Assembly (NCBI RefSeq): GCF_900105135.1
Contig: NZ_LT629741.1
Location: 3,077,001-3,141,000 of the forward strand
Source: Gramella sp. MAR_2010_147
GTDB taxonomy: Bacteria; Bacteroidota; Bacteroidia; Flavobacteriales; Flavobacteriaceae
Length of the DNA: 64,000 nucleotides
Direction of reading: 5' to 3'
Within the stretch, counting starts at the first letter, position 1, and each line of letters begins with the position of its first letter. Of this stretch, positions 27,809 to 36,590 are shown piece after piece. The position numbers and the translations under genes are program-made. The notes beneath the pieces were generated by a model. That model searched no databases and was not told the DNA's origin. It was given only the letters and a program-made list of their open reading frames with translations.

Positions 27809-27842
27809 AAAAAAAGCAGCTAGAAATAGCTGCTTTTTTTAT
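27809..27842. terminator. bidirectional terminator between yajC and the DUF1801 gene
   Basis: A 14-bp stem (27809-27822 with 27827-27840) closing a GAAA tetraloop, flanked by A-run and T-run so that it serves both convergent transcripts. The minus-strand gene stops at 27844. Confidence 0.88.
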
Positions 27843-27843
27843 T

Positions 27844-28437
27844 TTAACAATTCTTGTATTTATCATGCAAGCCAACACCATTCTTAATCATAGGTGTGAT
27901 CTTAGATATACGGCTTAATTTGGTGGCCTCTCTCTTAGCCTGTGAAATATAATCGGCATATTCCCGCTGTTTTCCCGGAGTGAGTTTTTTAAAACTTTTT
28001 TCAAGATCATTGTCGCTTTTAAAAGCTGCAGTTAGTTCTTGGGGCATTACCAGTTTCTTTTTAGGAACCGGTTTTATTTCTTTTCCTTCTCGCTGATTCT
28101 GAATGGCTTCCTTTATATAGGGCAATAGAACTGAATTTTTAATTTCTTCTTTCTTTTCAAACCGAATCTGTCGAAGTGCTTTGGTCTTACCCTCCTGGGC
28201 ATTTACCAACATTGCGGTATTCTCTTTCAATAAAGCGCCATTAAAAAACCAGATCCCGAAGTGATTTTTAAAAGCTCCTAATCCAACCACATTTTTACCT
28301 TCTAAAGTATAGACAGGGGCACCCCATTTGATTTCAGATTTTAAATCTGTAGTCATAATAAGTTCATGAAGCTGTCTCAGCTCATTTTCCCATTTAGAAT
28401 GAACAGCGATATATTCTTCAGCATTTTTTACGGCCAT
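27844..28437 (-). CDS. DUF1801/YdeI family protein
   Basis: 197 residues. The N-terminal 120 residues match the DUF1801/YdhG-like fold (LKSEIKWGAPVYTLEGKNVVGLGAFKNHFGIWFF), and the last 65 residues match the YdeI/OmpD-associated helical region (PQELTAAFKSDNDLEKSFKKLTPGKQREYADYI). No signal peptide. YdeI homologues have been linked to antimicrobial-peptide or bacteriocin resistance in other bacteria, but the function here is unproven. It is ten bases downstream of pepT and probably in its operon. Confidence 0.8.
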   Translation of the reverse strand: MAVKNAEEYIAVHSKWENELRQLHELIMTTDLKSEIKWGAPVYTLEGKNVVGLGAFKNHFGIWFFNGALLKENTAMLVNAQEGKTKALRQIRFEKKEEIKNSVLLPYIKEAIQNQREGKEIKPVPKKKLVMPQELTAAFKSDNDLEKSFKKLTPGKQREYADYISQAKREATKLSRISKITPMIKNGVGLHDKYKNC

Positions 28438-28447
28438 GGTTTAAAAT

Positions 28448-29692
28448 TTATTCCTCGTATTTCTTAGCGGTTAGTTCTGCTAATTTAACGATAACTTCTG
28501 CGGCTTTTTGCATACTCTCTACAGGAACGTATTCATATTTACCGTGAAAATTATGTCCGCCCGCAAAAATATTGGGGCAGGGGAGTCCCATAAAGCTTAA
28601 TTGTGCACCATCCGTTCCGCCTCTAATTGGTTTAAGGATTGGTTTTACGTCTACCTGCTCCATCGCCTCCTTTGCAAGATCTACAATATGCATCACGGGC
28701 TCTACTTTTTCACGCATATTGAAATACTGATCCCTGATCTCAATGTGGATACAGTCTCTTTCATATTGAGAGCAGATATCGCTAACCAGGTGCTGCATCA
28801 TTTCTTTTCGAGCCTCAAAATGTGTTTTGTCGTGATCACGGATTATATATTCCAGGACAGTTTCTTCAACATCCCCTTTAATACTGCTCAAATGAAAGAA
28901 TCCCTGGCGATCTTCTGTATGTTCGGGGGTTTCCAGTCTTGGCAGGGAATTGATAAAGTCCTGGGCGATATACATGCTATTAATCATTTTATCTTTCGCA
29001 TATCCCGGATGTACGCTTTTTCCAAAAATCTTGACAACTGCGCTTGCTGCGTTAAAGTTTTCATACTCCAGTTCACCTATCTGGCTGCCATCCATCGTAT
29101 AGGCCCATTCAGCGCCAAACTTTTCTACATCAAATTTATGCGCTCCACGTCCAATTTCTTCATCAGGAGTAAAACAGATCCTTATTTTTCCATGAGGGAT
29201 TTCGGGATTATCTACCAGATATTCCATTGCAGTCATGATCTCTGTAATTCCCGCCTTATCATCTGCTCCTAAAAGTGTAGTCCCGTCGGTCGTAATTATC
29301 GTCTGCCCCTTATATTGTTCAAGATCATCAAAATAGTCTGGAGAAAGGACGATATCTTTTTCGGCATTGAGAACAATATCCTTTCCATCATAATTTTCAA
29401 TAATTTGAGGATTTACATTAGTTCCCGAAAAATCTGGAGTAGTATCAAAATGAGAAACAAAACCAATTACCGGAACCTTGTGCGGGACATTTGCAGGCAG
29501 CGCTGCCATTACGTAGGCATGTTCATCAATGCTTACATCCTGAAGACCTATTTCCTTTAATTCTTCTACTAATTTATTAGCCAGGTTCCATTGCTTTTCT
29601 GTGCTCGGTGTGGAATCACTATTGGCGTCACTTTGTGTATCGATCTTTACATAACTGATGAATCTATCAATTATATGCTGTTTATTAGTCAT
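28448..29692 (-). CDS. pepT: peptidase T (tripeptide aminopeptidase)
   Basis: 414 residues, the standard length of PepT (M20 family). Zinc-ligand regions are visible in order: [14 protein letters not shown] (first His, around 81), [14 protein letters not shown] (bridging Asp), [13 protein letters not shown] (catalytic Glu and ligand), the dimerisation/lid domain with [12 protein letters not shown], and the C-terminal [16 protein letters not shown] with the last His. It releases the N-terminal residue from tripeptides in the cytoplasm. Start ATG at 29692. Confidence 0.95.
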   Translation of the reverse strand: MTNKQHIIDRFISYVKIDTQSDANSDSTPSTEKQWNLANKLVEELKEIGLQDVSIDEHAYVMAALPANVPHKVPVIGFVSHFDTTPDFSGTNVNPQIIENYDGKDIVLNAEKDIVLSPDYFDDLEQYKGQTIITTDGTTLLGADDKAGITEIMTAMEYLVDNPEIPHGKIRICFTPDEEIGRGAHKFDVEKFGAEWAYTMDGSQIGELEYENFNAASAVVKIFGKSVHPGYAKDKMINSMYIAQDFINSLPRLETPEHTEDRQGFFHLSSIKGDVEETVLEYIIRDHDKTHFEARKEMMQHLVSDICSQYERDCIHIEIRDQYFNMREKVEPVMHIVDLAKEAMEQVDVKPILKPIRGGTDGAQLSFMGLPCPNIFAGGHNFHGKYEYVPVESMQKAAEVIVKLAELTAKKYEE

Positions 29693-29778
29693 TGGGTTAG
29701 GTTTAGGTCAAAAATACATATATAGAGTGCTGCTTCAAAACCTTTTAAGTTTTCATATAGTTTTTTACTTATTCATTC

Positions 29779-29786
29779 TATTTTTG
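29779..29786 (+). promoter_or_regulatory. candidate -7 promoter element of pyrD
   Basis: TATTTTTG matches the Bacteroidota -7 box and lies 16 bases before the pyrD ATG; the -33 element is weak. Confidence 0.4.
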
Positions 29787-29802
29787 CAGAAAACCTCTGG
29801 TA

Positions 29803-30825
29803 ATGTATAAATCACTTATAAGACCTGCACTTTTTAAATTTGATCCTGAAGAGATCCATTATTTCACATTTAATTTTTTAAGAAAGTTTTGTAAGATTCC
29901 GGGGGCAACTTCTTTCTTGAGATCTAAATTCCAGGTGGAAGATCCAAGGCTGGAAAGGGAAGTCTTTGGATTGAAATTTAAAAATCCTGTTGGGCTTGCC
30001 GCAGGTTTTGATAAGGATGCCAGATTATACCATGAATTATCTTCTTTAGGTTTCGGATTTATTGAAGTGGGAACGGTAACCCCAAAGCCACAAGCCGGGA
30101 ATGAGAAAAGACGATTATTCAGACTAAAGGCAGATTCTGCTATTATCAATCGCATGGGTTTTAATAATCACGGTGTGGAAGAAATGGTGGAGCGCCTAAA
30201 AAAAAATGAAAATATACTTATTGGGGGGAATATTGGTAAAAATAAGGTAACCCCAAATGAGAAGGCAAAGGATGATTATTTATTCAGTTTTGAAGCTTTA
30301 TTTAATCATGTGAATTATTTCGTAGTAAATGTGAGTTCACCAAATACGCCAAACCTCAGGGAGCTTCAGGATAAAGAACCTTTAAAAGATCTTTTGAATA
30401 CGCTTCAGAAAAAGAACGAGCAAAAGCCAAATCCTAAACCAATATTATTAAAAATCGCCCCGGATCTTACTGATGATCAATTGCTGGATATCATCGAGAT
30501 TATTCAGGAAACCAGGATTGCCGGAGTGATCGCGACAAATACCACAATTTCCAGAGAAGGACTGAAGTCTGAAAATAAAAATGAAACGGGCGGACTAAGT
30601 GGAAAACCTCTTACCAGAAGGTCTACTGAAGTGATAAGATTCCTGTCTCAAAAAAGTAACAAAGCTTTTCCAATTATTGGCGTAGGAGGAATTCATACTG
30701 CAGCCGATGCTATTGAGAAACTTGAAGCAGGAGCGAGCTTAATTCAGCTTTACACAGGATTTATTTATGAAGGACCAGCCCTTGTCAAGGCGATCAATCA
30801 AAAGATTTTAGAGAAAGGACTTTAA
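29803..30825 (+). CDS. pyrD: dihydroorotate dehydrogenase, quinone-dependent (class 2)
   Basis: 340 residues with the extra N-terminal helical extension of class 2 enzymes ([21 protein letters not shown]), used for membrane and quinone contact. The FMN barrel carries [48 protein letters not shown] with the catalytic Ser, KIAPDLTD, and [13 protein letters not shown]. It oxidises dihydroorotate to orotate in pyrimidine synthesis, passing electrons to menaquinone. It is followed four bases later by a LysE-family gene. Confidence 0.96.
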   Translation: MYKSLIRPALFKFDPEEIHYFTFNFLRKFCKIPGATSFLRSKFQVEDPRLEREVFGLKFKNPVGLAAGFDKDARLYHELSSLGFGFIEVGTVTPKPQAGNEKRRLFRLKADSAIINRMGFNNHGVEEMVERLKKNENILIGGNIGKNKVTPNEKAKDDYLFSFEALFNHVNYFVVNVSSPNTPNLRELQDKEPLKDLLNTLQKKNEQKPNPKPILLKIAPDLTDDQLLDIIEIIQETRIAGVIATNTTISREGLKSENKNETGGLSGKPLTRRSTEVIRFLSQKSNKAFPIIGVGGIHTAADAIEKLEAGASLIQLYTGFIYEGPALVKAINQKILEKGL

Positions 30826-30829
30826 TATT

Positions 30830-31444
30830 ATGCTGGATCAGCTTATTCCTTTTTTAACGGCCTCTATTCTTCTTACTTTTTCTCCAGGACCCGATATTAT
30901 ATATGTGTTGGTGAGATCTATCACCTACGGTTATAGACAGGGAATTGTTACGGCACTAGGTTTAGTAAGCGGAATTTTGATACATACCAGTTTGCTGGCT
31001 TTTGGTGTTTCAGCAATCATTAAGCAATCTGAAGATGTCTTCCTTTTTATAAAAATACTTGGAGCTTTATATCTGTTTTACCTGGCCTATCAGGTCTATA
31101 AAAGCGATCCTGAAATTGCTTTTTCTTCGGAAGGAATTAGCGATAAAAGTATGTTCAGCTTATTTAAACAGGGATTTATTATGAACGTACTGAACCCAAA
31201 AGTGGGGATATTCTTTTTGGCATTTTTTCCCGGATTTCTTTGGGAGCCGAACGGGAACACGGTCATACAATTCTATATTTTAGGAGCCGTTTTTATGCTA
31301 CAGGCACTACTCATTTTCAGCAGCGTAGCAGTACTTGCTGATAAAATTTCAGTTTATATAAAATCCCATCCAGGATCTGGAGTATTTTTAAAATGGATGC
31401 AGGTGGTGATCTTTATACTCATCGCTGTTCTAATTCTTCTTTAA
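30830..31444 (+). CDS. LysE/RhtB family amino-acid exporter
   Basis: 204 residues with five to six membrane helices and the family start FLTASILLTFSPGPDIIYVLVRSITYGYRQGIVTALGLVSG. The PGPD motif and the middle segment NPKVGIFFLAFFPGFL are diagnostic of LysE/RhtB exporters of amino acids or homoserine lactones. It is coupled to pyrD with a 4-base gap; no functional link is obvious. Confidence 0.9.
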   Translation: MLDQLIPFLTASILLTFSPGPDIIYVLVRSITYGYRQGIVTALGLVSGILIHTSLLAFGVSAIIKQSEDVFLFIKILGALYLFYLAYQVYKSDPEIAFSSEGISDKSMFSLFKQGFIMNVLNPKVGIFFLAFFPGFLWEPNGNTVIQFYILGAVFMLQALLIFSSVAVLADKISVYIKSHPGSGVFLKWMQVVIFILIAVLILL

Positions 31445-31539
31445 AAATTAAAGATTCAGTATCATTATTTCTGAAATTCCGGGTTGAAATTTATTATTAT
31501 CAATAAATCGATATTCTTTTTCAATTTTCCCTAAAATGC

Positions 31540-31547
31540 TATCTTTG
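31540..31547 (+). promoter_or_regulatory. candidate -7 element abutting the HMG-CoA lyase start codon
   Basis: TATCTTTG fits the TAnnTTTG box, and its final G is only five bases before the ATG at 31553. If used, the transcript would have almost no 5' leader. Confidence 0.4.
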
Positions 31548-31552
31548 GGCAT

Positions 31553-32416
31553 ATGGGTAAAGTGAAGCTTATCGAGTGTCCCAGAGATGCGATGCAGGGA
31601 ATCCGGGATTTTATTCCTACAGAAAAAAAAGTACAATATATTCAGTCGCTTCTACGCTGCGGGTTTGATACTATAGATTTTGGAAGTTTCGTATCTCCCA
31701 AAGCGATTCCGCAGATGGTAGATACTGCAGAAGTACTTTCCAGGCTGGATCTTTCAAAAACTGAGAGTAAACTTCTGGCAATAGTAGCCAATACCCGTGG
31801 AGCTGAAGATGCTTCAGAATTTTCTGAAATAGATTATTTAGGCTATCCATTTTCAATTTCTGAAAACTTCCAGATGCGTAATACGCATAAAACAATAGCC
31901 CAATCTGTTGAGATTTTAGAGGAAATTCTAAATATCGCCGATGCTTCCGGGAAGGAAGTAGTTGCCTATTTAAGTATGGGATTCGGAAATCCATATGGAG
32001 ATCCCTGGAATGTGGAAATAGTAGGGGAGTGGACAGAAAAACTTTCGGCGATGGGAGTTAAAATTCTGTCCTTGTCTGATACCGTTGGAACTTCTACTCC
32101 AGAGATCATTGATTACCTGTTTTCCAATCTCATCCCAAAATATCCAAATATCGAGTTTGGTGCACATTTGCATACTACACCATCCAAATGGCACGAGAAA
32201 GTAGATGCCGCTTTTAAGGCTGGTTGTTATAGATTTGATGGTGCTATCCAGGGCTTTGGAGGTTGCCCTATGGCTAAGGATGAACTTACAGGTAATATGC
32301 CTTCAGAAAAGATGCTTTCTTATTTCAATGCTGCAAAAGAGGATACAAACGTGAAAATGACCAGTTTTGAATCGTCTTATAATGAAGCTTCCAAAATTTT
32401 TAATGCTTACCATTAG
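31553..32416 (+). CDS. mvaB: hydroxymethylglutaryl-CoA lyase
   Basis: 287 residues of the HMGL-like TIM-barrel family. Key regions: KLIECPRDAMQG at the N-terminus (where the family has the catalytic Arg), FGSFVSPKAIPQMVD, LSDTVGTSTP, the metal-binding GAHLHTTP, and the catalytic-Cys loop FGGCPMAKDELTGNMPSE. It cleaves HMG-CoA to acetoacetate and acetyl-CoA in leucine breakdown, which fits the leucine dehydrogenase in this window. The start ATG is well supported by the family's short N-terminus. Confidence 0.9.
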   Translation: MGKVKLIECPRDAMQGIRDFIPTEKKVQYIQSLLRCGFDTIDFGSFVSPKAIPQMVDTAEVLSRLDLSKTESKLLAIVANTRGAEDASEFSEIDYLGYPFSISENFQMRNTHKTIAQSVEILEEILNIADASGKEVVAYLSMGFGNPYGDPWNVEIVGEWTEKLSAMGVKILSLSDTVGTSTPEIIDYLFSNLIPKYPNIEFGAHLHTTPSKWHEKVDAAFKAGCYRFDGAIQGFGGCPMAKDELTGNMPSEKMLSYFNAAKEDTNVKMTSFESSYNEASKIFNAYH

Positions 32417-32738
32417 TATTCAAAGAAAATATATCTAAAACGTCTTTCTGAATTTATTTCAGAATCCTTGCTCTATTAACTTTAGAAAATCCTGAAGCAA
32501 GTGTAGAATGAGTTTATTTGTCAGGAATAGTGTTCGTCTAAAATTCTCAGATTTACATTTTCTAAAGATCATATTTCATCTTTCTACGATGGGAACTGAG
32601 TAAATTAAAGGTAAATTCTTTGCTAGAACTCGGTTAAACCGCAACTCAGAATCTATTGTTTAAGTTCTGATTTCCAGCTATTCTTAGGTTTATTATTAAT
32701 TGTATTTATTGTTTTAAAAACAACTATTGAGAAAAGTT

Positions 32739-32757
32739 ATTTAAAATTAATCTAAAT
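32739..32757. promoter_or_regulatory. candidate operator site 1 (19-base imperfect palindrome)
   Basis: ATTTAAAATTAATCTAAAT lies just upstream of the -33 element. It is a dyad with half-site ATTTA(A/G)A and agrees with site 2 at 15 of 19 positions. The flanking ATTTA...TAAAT pattern is reminiscent of DtxR/MntR-type or other metal-regulator operators; the regulator is not identified. Confidence 0.5.
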
Positions 32758-32761
32758 AAAC

Positions 32762-32792
32762 TTGCCGTAGCCAAAACGGGTTTTTATATTTG
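32762..32792 (+). promoter_or_regulatory. promoter of the DUF4856-imelysin-carboxylase-receptor operon
   Basis: TTG at 32762-32764, a 20-base spacer and TATATTTG at 32785-32792 match the Bacteroidota consensus. The ATG at 32832 would follow a leader of about 33 bases. Two operator-like palindromes bracket it. Confidence 0.7.
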
Positions 32793-32804
32793 CCGGCGAA
32801 TATT

Positions 32805-32823
32805 ATTTTAAACCAGTCTAAAT
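32805..32823. promoter_or_regulatory. candidate operator site 2 (19-base imperfect palindrome)
   Basis: ATTTTAAACCAGTCTAAAT lies just downstream of the expected transcription start and ends eight bases before the first ATG. It shares the consensus ATTTWAAAYYARTCTAAAT with site 1, so a dimeric repressor could bind both and block the promoter between them. Confidence 0.5.
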
Positions 32824-32831
32824 AAAGAGAT

Positions 32832-34040
32832 ATGAAAAAGCTGTTATTTTCAGCAGTATTAGCGGGAGCAACTTTAGTATCCTGTTCATCAGATGATGAT
32901 GCACTTAACCCGGAAGGAGAAAACAATATAAATACTCCTGCAACTTATAATTTTGAAAGAGACAATAGTTCAACTGTAGATTATAATGGTCAGACAACCA
33001 GACTTCAAATGTCTGCTGAACTTCTTTCTAATTTTAATGATTTTGATAATGCAACAGAAGATTTGTTGTTGAATATGTTTGCCAATGAGAATGCTCCATT
33101 TGAAAACGCAAGCCTAAATGAATCTTCTAAAAGTGTGAAATCTAAAGTTGCAGCTTCAAACTTGTATTTCTCAACCAATGCGGTTGAAAGCACAGAAATT
33201 AAGAATGATTTTGAGTCTTATATTTCAGGGCAAATGACTACAGTAAAGTCAAATAAAGATCAGCTTGCAGAAGCTGGTATGGCAGGGCAGATCGCTGATG
33301 GTGATGGAGTACGTTATGTAAATGAAAAAGGTTTGGAGTTTAACCAGGCATTTGCGAAAGGATTAATTGGTGCGTTGTTAATAGACCAGACTTTAAATAA
33401 TTACCTGTCTCAAGCTGTACTGGACGAAGGTGACAATATAGCTAACAATGATGCTGAAATCACTGAAGATGGTAAGGTTTACACCACGATGGAGCATAAA
33501 TGGGATGAAGCTTACGGATATGTTTATGGAGATCCTTCAATTCCAGCGGCAGATCCTAATTCAGTTTTAAATGAAAGCGATGACCGTCTTTTATTCAATT
33601 ATCTGGGACGTGTAGATGCTGATGAAGATTTTGCCGGAATTGCTGAAGAAACTTTTGAAGCTTTCAAAACAGGTAGGGCTGCGATCGTTGCTGGAAATTA
33701 TACAAAACGAGATGAGCAGGTTGCTGTTATTCGTGAGAATCTTTCTAAAGTGATCGCTATACGAGCCGTACATTATTTACAGGGAGGTAAAGCTGCATTA
33801 GCTGAGGGAAATATGGGCAGTGCCTTCCATGAACTTTCTGAAGGATTTGGATTTATCTATAGCCTTAGGTTTACGCATGATCCATCAACAGGAGCTCCGT
33901 ATATTTCAAAAGCTCAAACTGATTCGTTTAAAGAACAATTATTGTCAGGAAATGGTTTCTGGGATGTTACCCCTGAAACACTGGATGCAATTTCAGAGGA
34001 AATTGCTACAGCATTCGGTTTTTCCGTAGACGAAGCATAA
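32832..34040 (+). CDS. DUF4856 domain lipoprotein
   Basis: 402 residues: lipoprotein signal with lipobox LVSC (Cys18), an Asp-rich linker SSDDDALN, then the DUF4856 domain with TYNFERDNSSTVDYNGQTTRL (residues 37-57) and a mainly alpha-helical body (KWDEAYGYVYGDP, YYxG-type helices, LSEGFGFIYSLRF). The helical part recalls the imelysin/EfeO-like bundles. It is exported and lipid-anchored in the envelope. The family has no established biochemical role; its repeated pairing with imelysin and a TonB receptor points to metal, probably iron, handling. It is the first gene of a four-gene operon and is followed by a terminator that probably makes it the most expressed. Confidence 0.85.
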   Translation: MKKLLFSAVLAGATLVSCSSDDDALNPEGENNINTPATYNFERDNSSTVDYNGQTTRLQMSAELLSNFNDFDNATEDLLLNMFANENAPFENASLNESSKSVKSKVAASNLYFSTNAVESTEIKNDFESYISGQMTTVKSNKDQLAEAGMAGQIADGDGVRYVNEKGLEFNQAFAKGLIGALLIDQTLNNYLSQAVLDEGDNIANNDAEITEDGKVYTTMEHKWDEAYGYVYGDPSIPAADPNSVLNESDDRLLFNYLGRVDADEDFAGIAEETFEAFKTGRAAIVAGNYTKRDEQVAVIRENLSKVIAIRAVHYLQGGKAALAEGNMGSAFHELSEGFGFIYSLRFTHDPSTGAPYISKAQTDSFKEQLLSGNGFWDVTPETLDAISEEIATAFGFSVDEA

Positions 34041-34057
34041 TTAAAGAAGATAATTAG

Positions 34058-34090
34058 CCGGAGCTGGAAGTTTCTTCCGCTCCGGTTTTT
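34058..34090 (+). terminator. intra-operon intrinsic terminator after the DUF4856 gene
   Basis: CCGGAGC (34058-34064) plus GGAAG (34066-34070) pair with CTTCC (34074-34078) plus GCTCCGG (34079-34085), giving a 12-bp stem with one bulged T and a TTT loop, followed by five T. It lies between genes 1 and 2 of the operon and would reduce read-through. Confidence 0.85.
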
Positions 34091-34103
34091 AAAATTTATA
34101 ACT

Positions 34104-35216
34104 ATGAAGATTTCGAGAATTTTATTATTAGTGTGTCTTGTTTTTGCAGCCTGTTCTACAGAAGATGATGGAGGGGATACCGGTGGTGGAAACGCAACAG
34201 ATGCTTTTGATCGTGGTGAAATGCTGGCTAACTGGGCAGATAATATTATTCTTCCTTCATATGAAGATTTTTCTACAAAAACTCAGAGGCTAGAGGAATT
34301 AGCCCAGGCTTTTGTAGATAATCCTGGAAATAGTGAATTAACAGCGCTTAGAGCGCAATTTGAGCTTTCTTACAAATCTTTCCAGAGTGTATCTATGTTT
34401 GATATTGGTAAGGCAGAAGAATTGAATTACAGAAGTTTTTTAAATACATACCCGCTTAACGCATCAGATGTAGAGTCTAAAGTAGAAGCTGGTAGTTATA
34501 ACTTTGAGCTACCGTCAAGTTATGATGAACAGGGTTTTCCGGCCCTGGATTATCTATTGTACGGTTTGGGTTCTACAAAAGAATCGATACTGACAAAATA
34601 TACTACAGATGCCAACGCAGAGAATTATAAGGCTTATCTTCTGGATGTAACTAAGCGAATCAACGCTCTTACTACTGAGGTTACCAATTCCTGGCAGGGT
34701 GATTACAGGGATACTTTTGTAAATAATACCAGCTCATCAAGTACAGGTTCTGTAGATCGTTTGACAAATAAATATGTAATGTATTTTGAAAAATTCTTGC
34801 GTTCCGGAAAAATTGGTTTCCCTTCTGGTGCCATTACAGGAGCGCCTTCACCAATCAATGTGGAAGCATATTACGCTGAAGACTTTTCTAAAGAGCTTTA
34901 TTTGGAGGCCTTGAAAAGCAGTAAAGATTTTTTCACAGGAAAGTATTTTGGAAGTAGTGAAACTGGAAAAAGTTATCAGGCATATTTAGAAGCACTGGAT
35001 AGAGAGGAACTTTCGAGTGATATTTTATCACAATTCAATACTATAAGCTCGATGTCTGGAGATCTTGATACAAGTCTTAGAAATCAGGTAGAAACCAATA
35101 ATACATTAATGCTAGAGGTTCATGATGAATTACAAAAGGAAGTAGTATTGCTAAAATTAGATATGCTGCAGGCGCTTTCTATTAGTGTGGATTATGTAGA
35201 TTCAGACGGAGATTAG
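34104..35216 (+). CDS. imelysin-family lipoprotein (M75-like, metal uptake)
   Basis: 370 residues with lipobox FAAC (Cys17) and an acidic Gly-rich linker. The imelysin fold starts near residue 42 with NWADNIILPSYEDFSTKTQRLEELAQAF, continues through the QFELSYKSFQSVSMFDIGKAEE segment and ends in long helices. The family motif GxHxxE, proposed to bind metal, reads GFPALD at residues 144-149 here, so both the His and the Glu are changed. Imelysins (relatives of EfeO and of algal iron-binding proteins) are envelope proteins for iron uptake, not proven peptidases. Second gene of the operon. Confidence 0.88.
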   Translation: MKISRILLLVCLVFAACSTEDDGGDTGGGNATDAFDRGEMLANWADNIILPSYEDFSTKTQRLEELAQAFVDNPGNSELTALRAQFELSYKSFQSVSMFDIGKAEELNYRSFLNTYPLNASDVESKVEAGSYNFELPSSYDEQGFPALDYLLYGLGSTKESILTKYTTDANAENYKAYLLDVTKRINALTTEVTNSWQGDYRDTFVNNTSSSSTGSVDRLTNKYVMYFEKFLRSGKIGFPSGAITGAPSPINVEAYYAEDFSKELYLEALKSSKDFFTGKYFGSSETGKSYQAYLEALDREELSSDILSQFNTISSMSGDLDTSLRNQVETNNTLMLEVHDELQKEVVLLKLDMLQALSISVDYVDSDGD

Positions 35217-35225
35217 TCTGTTTAA

Positions 35226-36590
35226 ATGAATTTTTCGATCTCAAAATATCTGAATACCTATACCGAAGCAGCACCGCTTGCGGTTTTTAGAATAGGATTT
35301 GGAATTATGATGTTTGCTAGTATCATTAGATTCTGGCTTAACGGATGGATTGAAAAACTTTATATAACTCCAAAATTTCATTTTAGTTATTACAATTTTG
35401 AATGGGTGAAACCGCTTGGCGATTTCACCTATTTACTTTTTATAGTATGTGGTCTTGCCGCACTTTTCGTAGCATTGGGTTATAAATACCGCATAGCGAT
35501 CATTACTTTTTTCCTGAGTTTTACTTACATCGAGCTCATGGATAAGACCACCTATCTTAACCATTATTATTTTATAAGCATCCTTAGTTTTTTGCTTGTC
35601 TTTTTACCTGCAAATGCCTATTTCTCCCTGGATGCCTGGAAAAATCCAGCTAAAACTTTCCAAAAGATACCAAAATGGAGTATAGATTCAATTAAACTTT
35701 TACTCGCTATTGTTTACTTCTACGCAGGTCTGGCAAAGCTTAATTCAGACTGGCTGTTTAGAGCAATGCCTTTAAAGATCTGGCTTCCTTCAAAATATGA
35801 TCTTCCTTTTTTGGGAGATCTTATGCAACAGGAATGGGTGGCTTATGCATTTAGCTGGAGTGGGATGCTCTACGATCTCTTTATCCCGTTTTTATTGCTC
35901 TATAGTAGAACTCGATTTATGGCATTTCTGGCCGTGATCGTATTCCATATAATGACACGCGTTTTATTCCCCATTGGGATGTTTCCTTATATTATGATCG
36001 TGAGCGCACTTATATTCTTTAGCCCGAAAGTGCATCATCAAATTCTGAATAAAATTTCATCCTGGCTTAGCATCAATAAAACGAGATTTGACAATAATAG
36101 ACTGCTTTTTAAAGAACCTGCCAGGAGAAAGCTTCTTGTCTCGGTGGTAAGTGTATTTTTTATCATTCAATTATTATTTCCATGGAGGTATTTACTATAT
36201 CCTGGAGAATTATTCTGGACCGAAGAAGGTTTCAGGTTTTCCTGGAGAGTCATGTTGATGGAAAAAGCCGGATATGCCGAATTCAAGGTCGTTGATGCTG
36301 AAACAGGAAAACGTTTTTATGTAGATAATTCAGATTTTCTTACTCCATTTCAGGAGAAGCAAATGTCTTTTCAACCAGATTTTATTTTAGAGTATGCCCA
36401 TTTCCTGGCAGATCATTTCCGTAAAGATGGACATAGGAATATTGAAATTTATGTAGATAGTTATGTAGGGCTTAATGGGAGAAAAAGTACTCCTTATATA
36501 AGTCCCGATGTTAATTTGCTTAATTTCGCCGATTCGTTTAAACACAAAACATACATTTTACCCTTCGAAGATGAAATTAAAGGTCTTTAG
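35226..36590 (+). CDS. vitamin K-dependent gamma-carboxylase homologue (HTTM family)
   Basis: 454 residues. The first 300 hold the four-helix HTTM region: LAVFRIGFGIMMF, the DKTTYLNHYYF segment (His113), YFYAGLAKLNSDW (Lys171, aligning with the proposed catalytic base Lys218 of human GGCX), and VFHIMTRVLFPIGMFPYIM (His241). The C-terminal part (about 320-454) follows the lumenal domain of the animal enzyme, including WTEEGFRFSWRVML and IYVDSYVGLNG. The animal enzyme uses reduced vitamin K to carboxylate Glu residues. Bacteroidota make menaquinone, a possible cofactor. Bacterial homologues (such as in Leptospira) were reported to have altered activity. It overlaps the receptor gene by 20 bases. 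Substrate unknown. Confidence 0.87.
   Translation: MNFSISKYLNTYTEAAPLAVFRIGFGIMMFASIIRFWLNGWIEKLYITPKFHFSYYNFEWVKPLGDFTYLLFIVCGLAALFVALGYKYRIAIITFFLSFTYIELMDKTTYLNHYYFISILSFLLVFLPANAYFSLDAWKNPAKTFQKIPKWSIDSIKLLLAIVYFYAGLAKLNSDWLFRAMPLKIWLPSKYDLPFLGDLMQQEWVAYAFSWSGMLYDLFIPFLLLYSRTRFMAFLAVIVFHIMTRVLFPIGMFPYIMIVSALIFFSPKVHHQILNKISSWLSINKTRFDNNRLLFKEPARRKLLVSVVSVFFIIQLLFPWRYLLYPGELFWTEEGFRFSWRVMLMEKAGYAEFKVVDAETGKRFYVDNSDFLTPFQEKQMSFQPDFILEYAHFLADHFRKDGHRNIEIYVDSYVGLNGRKSTPYISPDVNLLNFADSFKHKTYILPFEDEIKGL

Larger units (their letters stand above)
32417..32831. other. 415-base intergenic region with the control region of the DUF4856 operon
   Basis: No gene is seen here. The first part contains a weak dyad (TTCTGAA/TTCAGAA at 32446-32464) without a T-tract. 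The last 95 bases hold the regulated promoter and two 19-base palindromes listed separately. The remaining 280 bases are AT-rich without recognisable signals. Confidence 0.7.

Noticed and set aside
28601..29272. Long 223-codon plus-strand frame opposite pepT
   Set aside because: Its translation is low-complexity and rich in Cys, His and Phe, as expected from reading an enzyme gene on the wrong strand; pepT has all its motifs intact.
32446..32464. Possible terminator after the HMG-CoA lyase gene
   Set aside because: The 7-bp TTCTGAA/TTCAGAA dyad has weak pairing and no T-run, so it is not convincing.
36508..36570. Earlier start for the TonB-dependent receptor
   Set aside because: The 21 extra residues are read from the end of the carboxylase gene in another frame and would bury the signal peptide.
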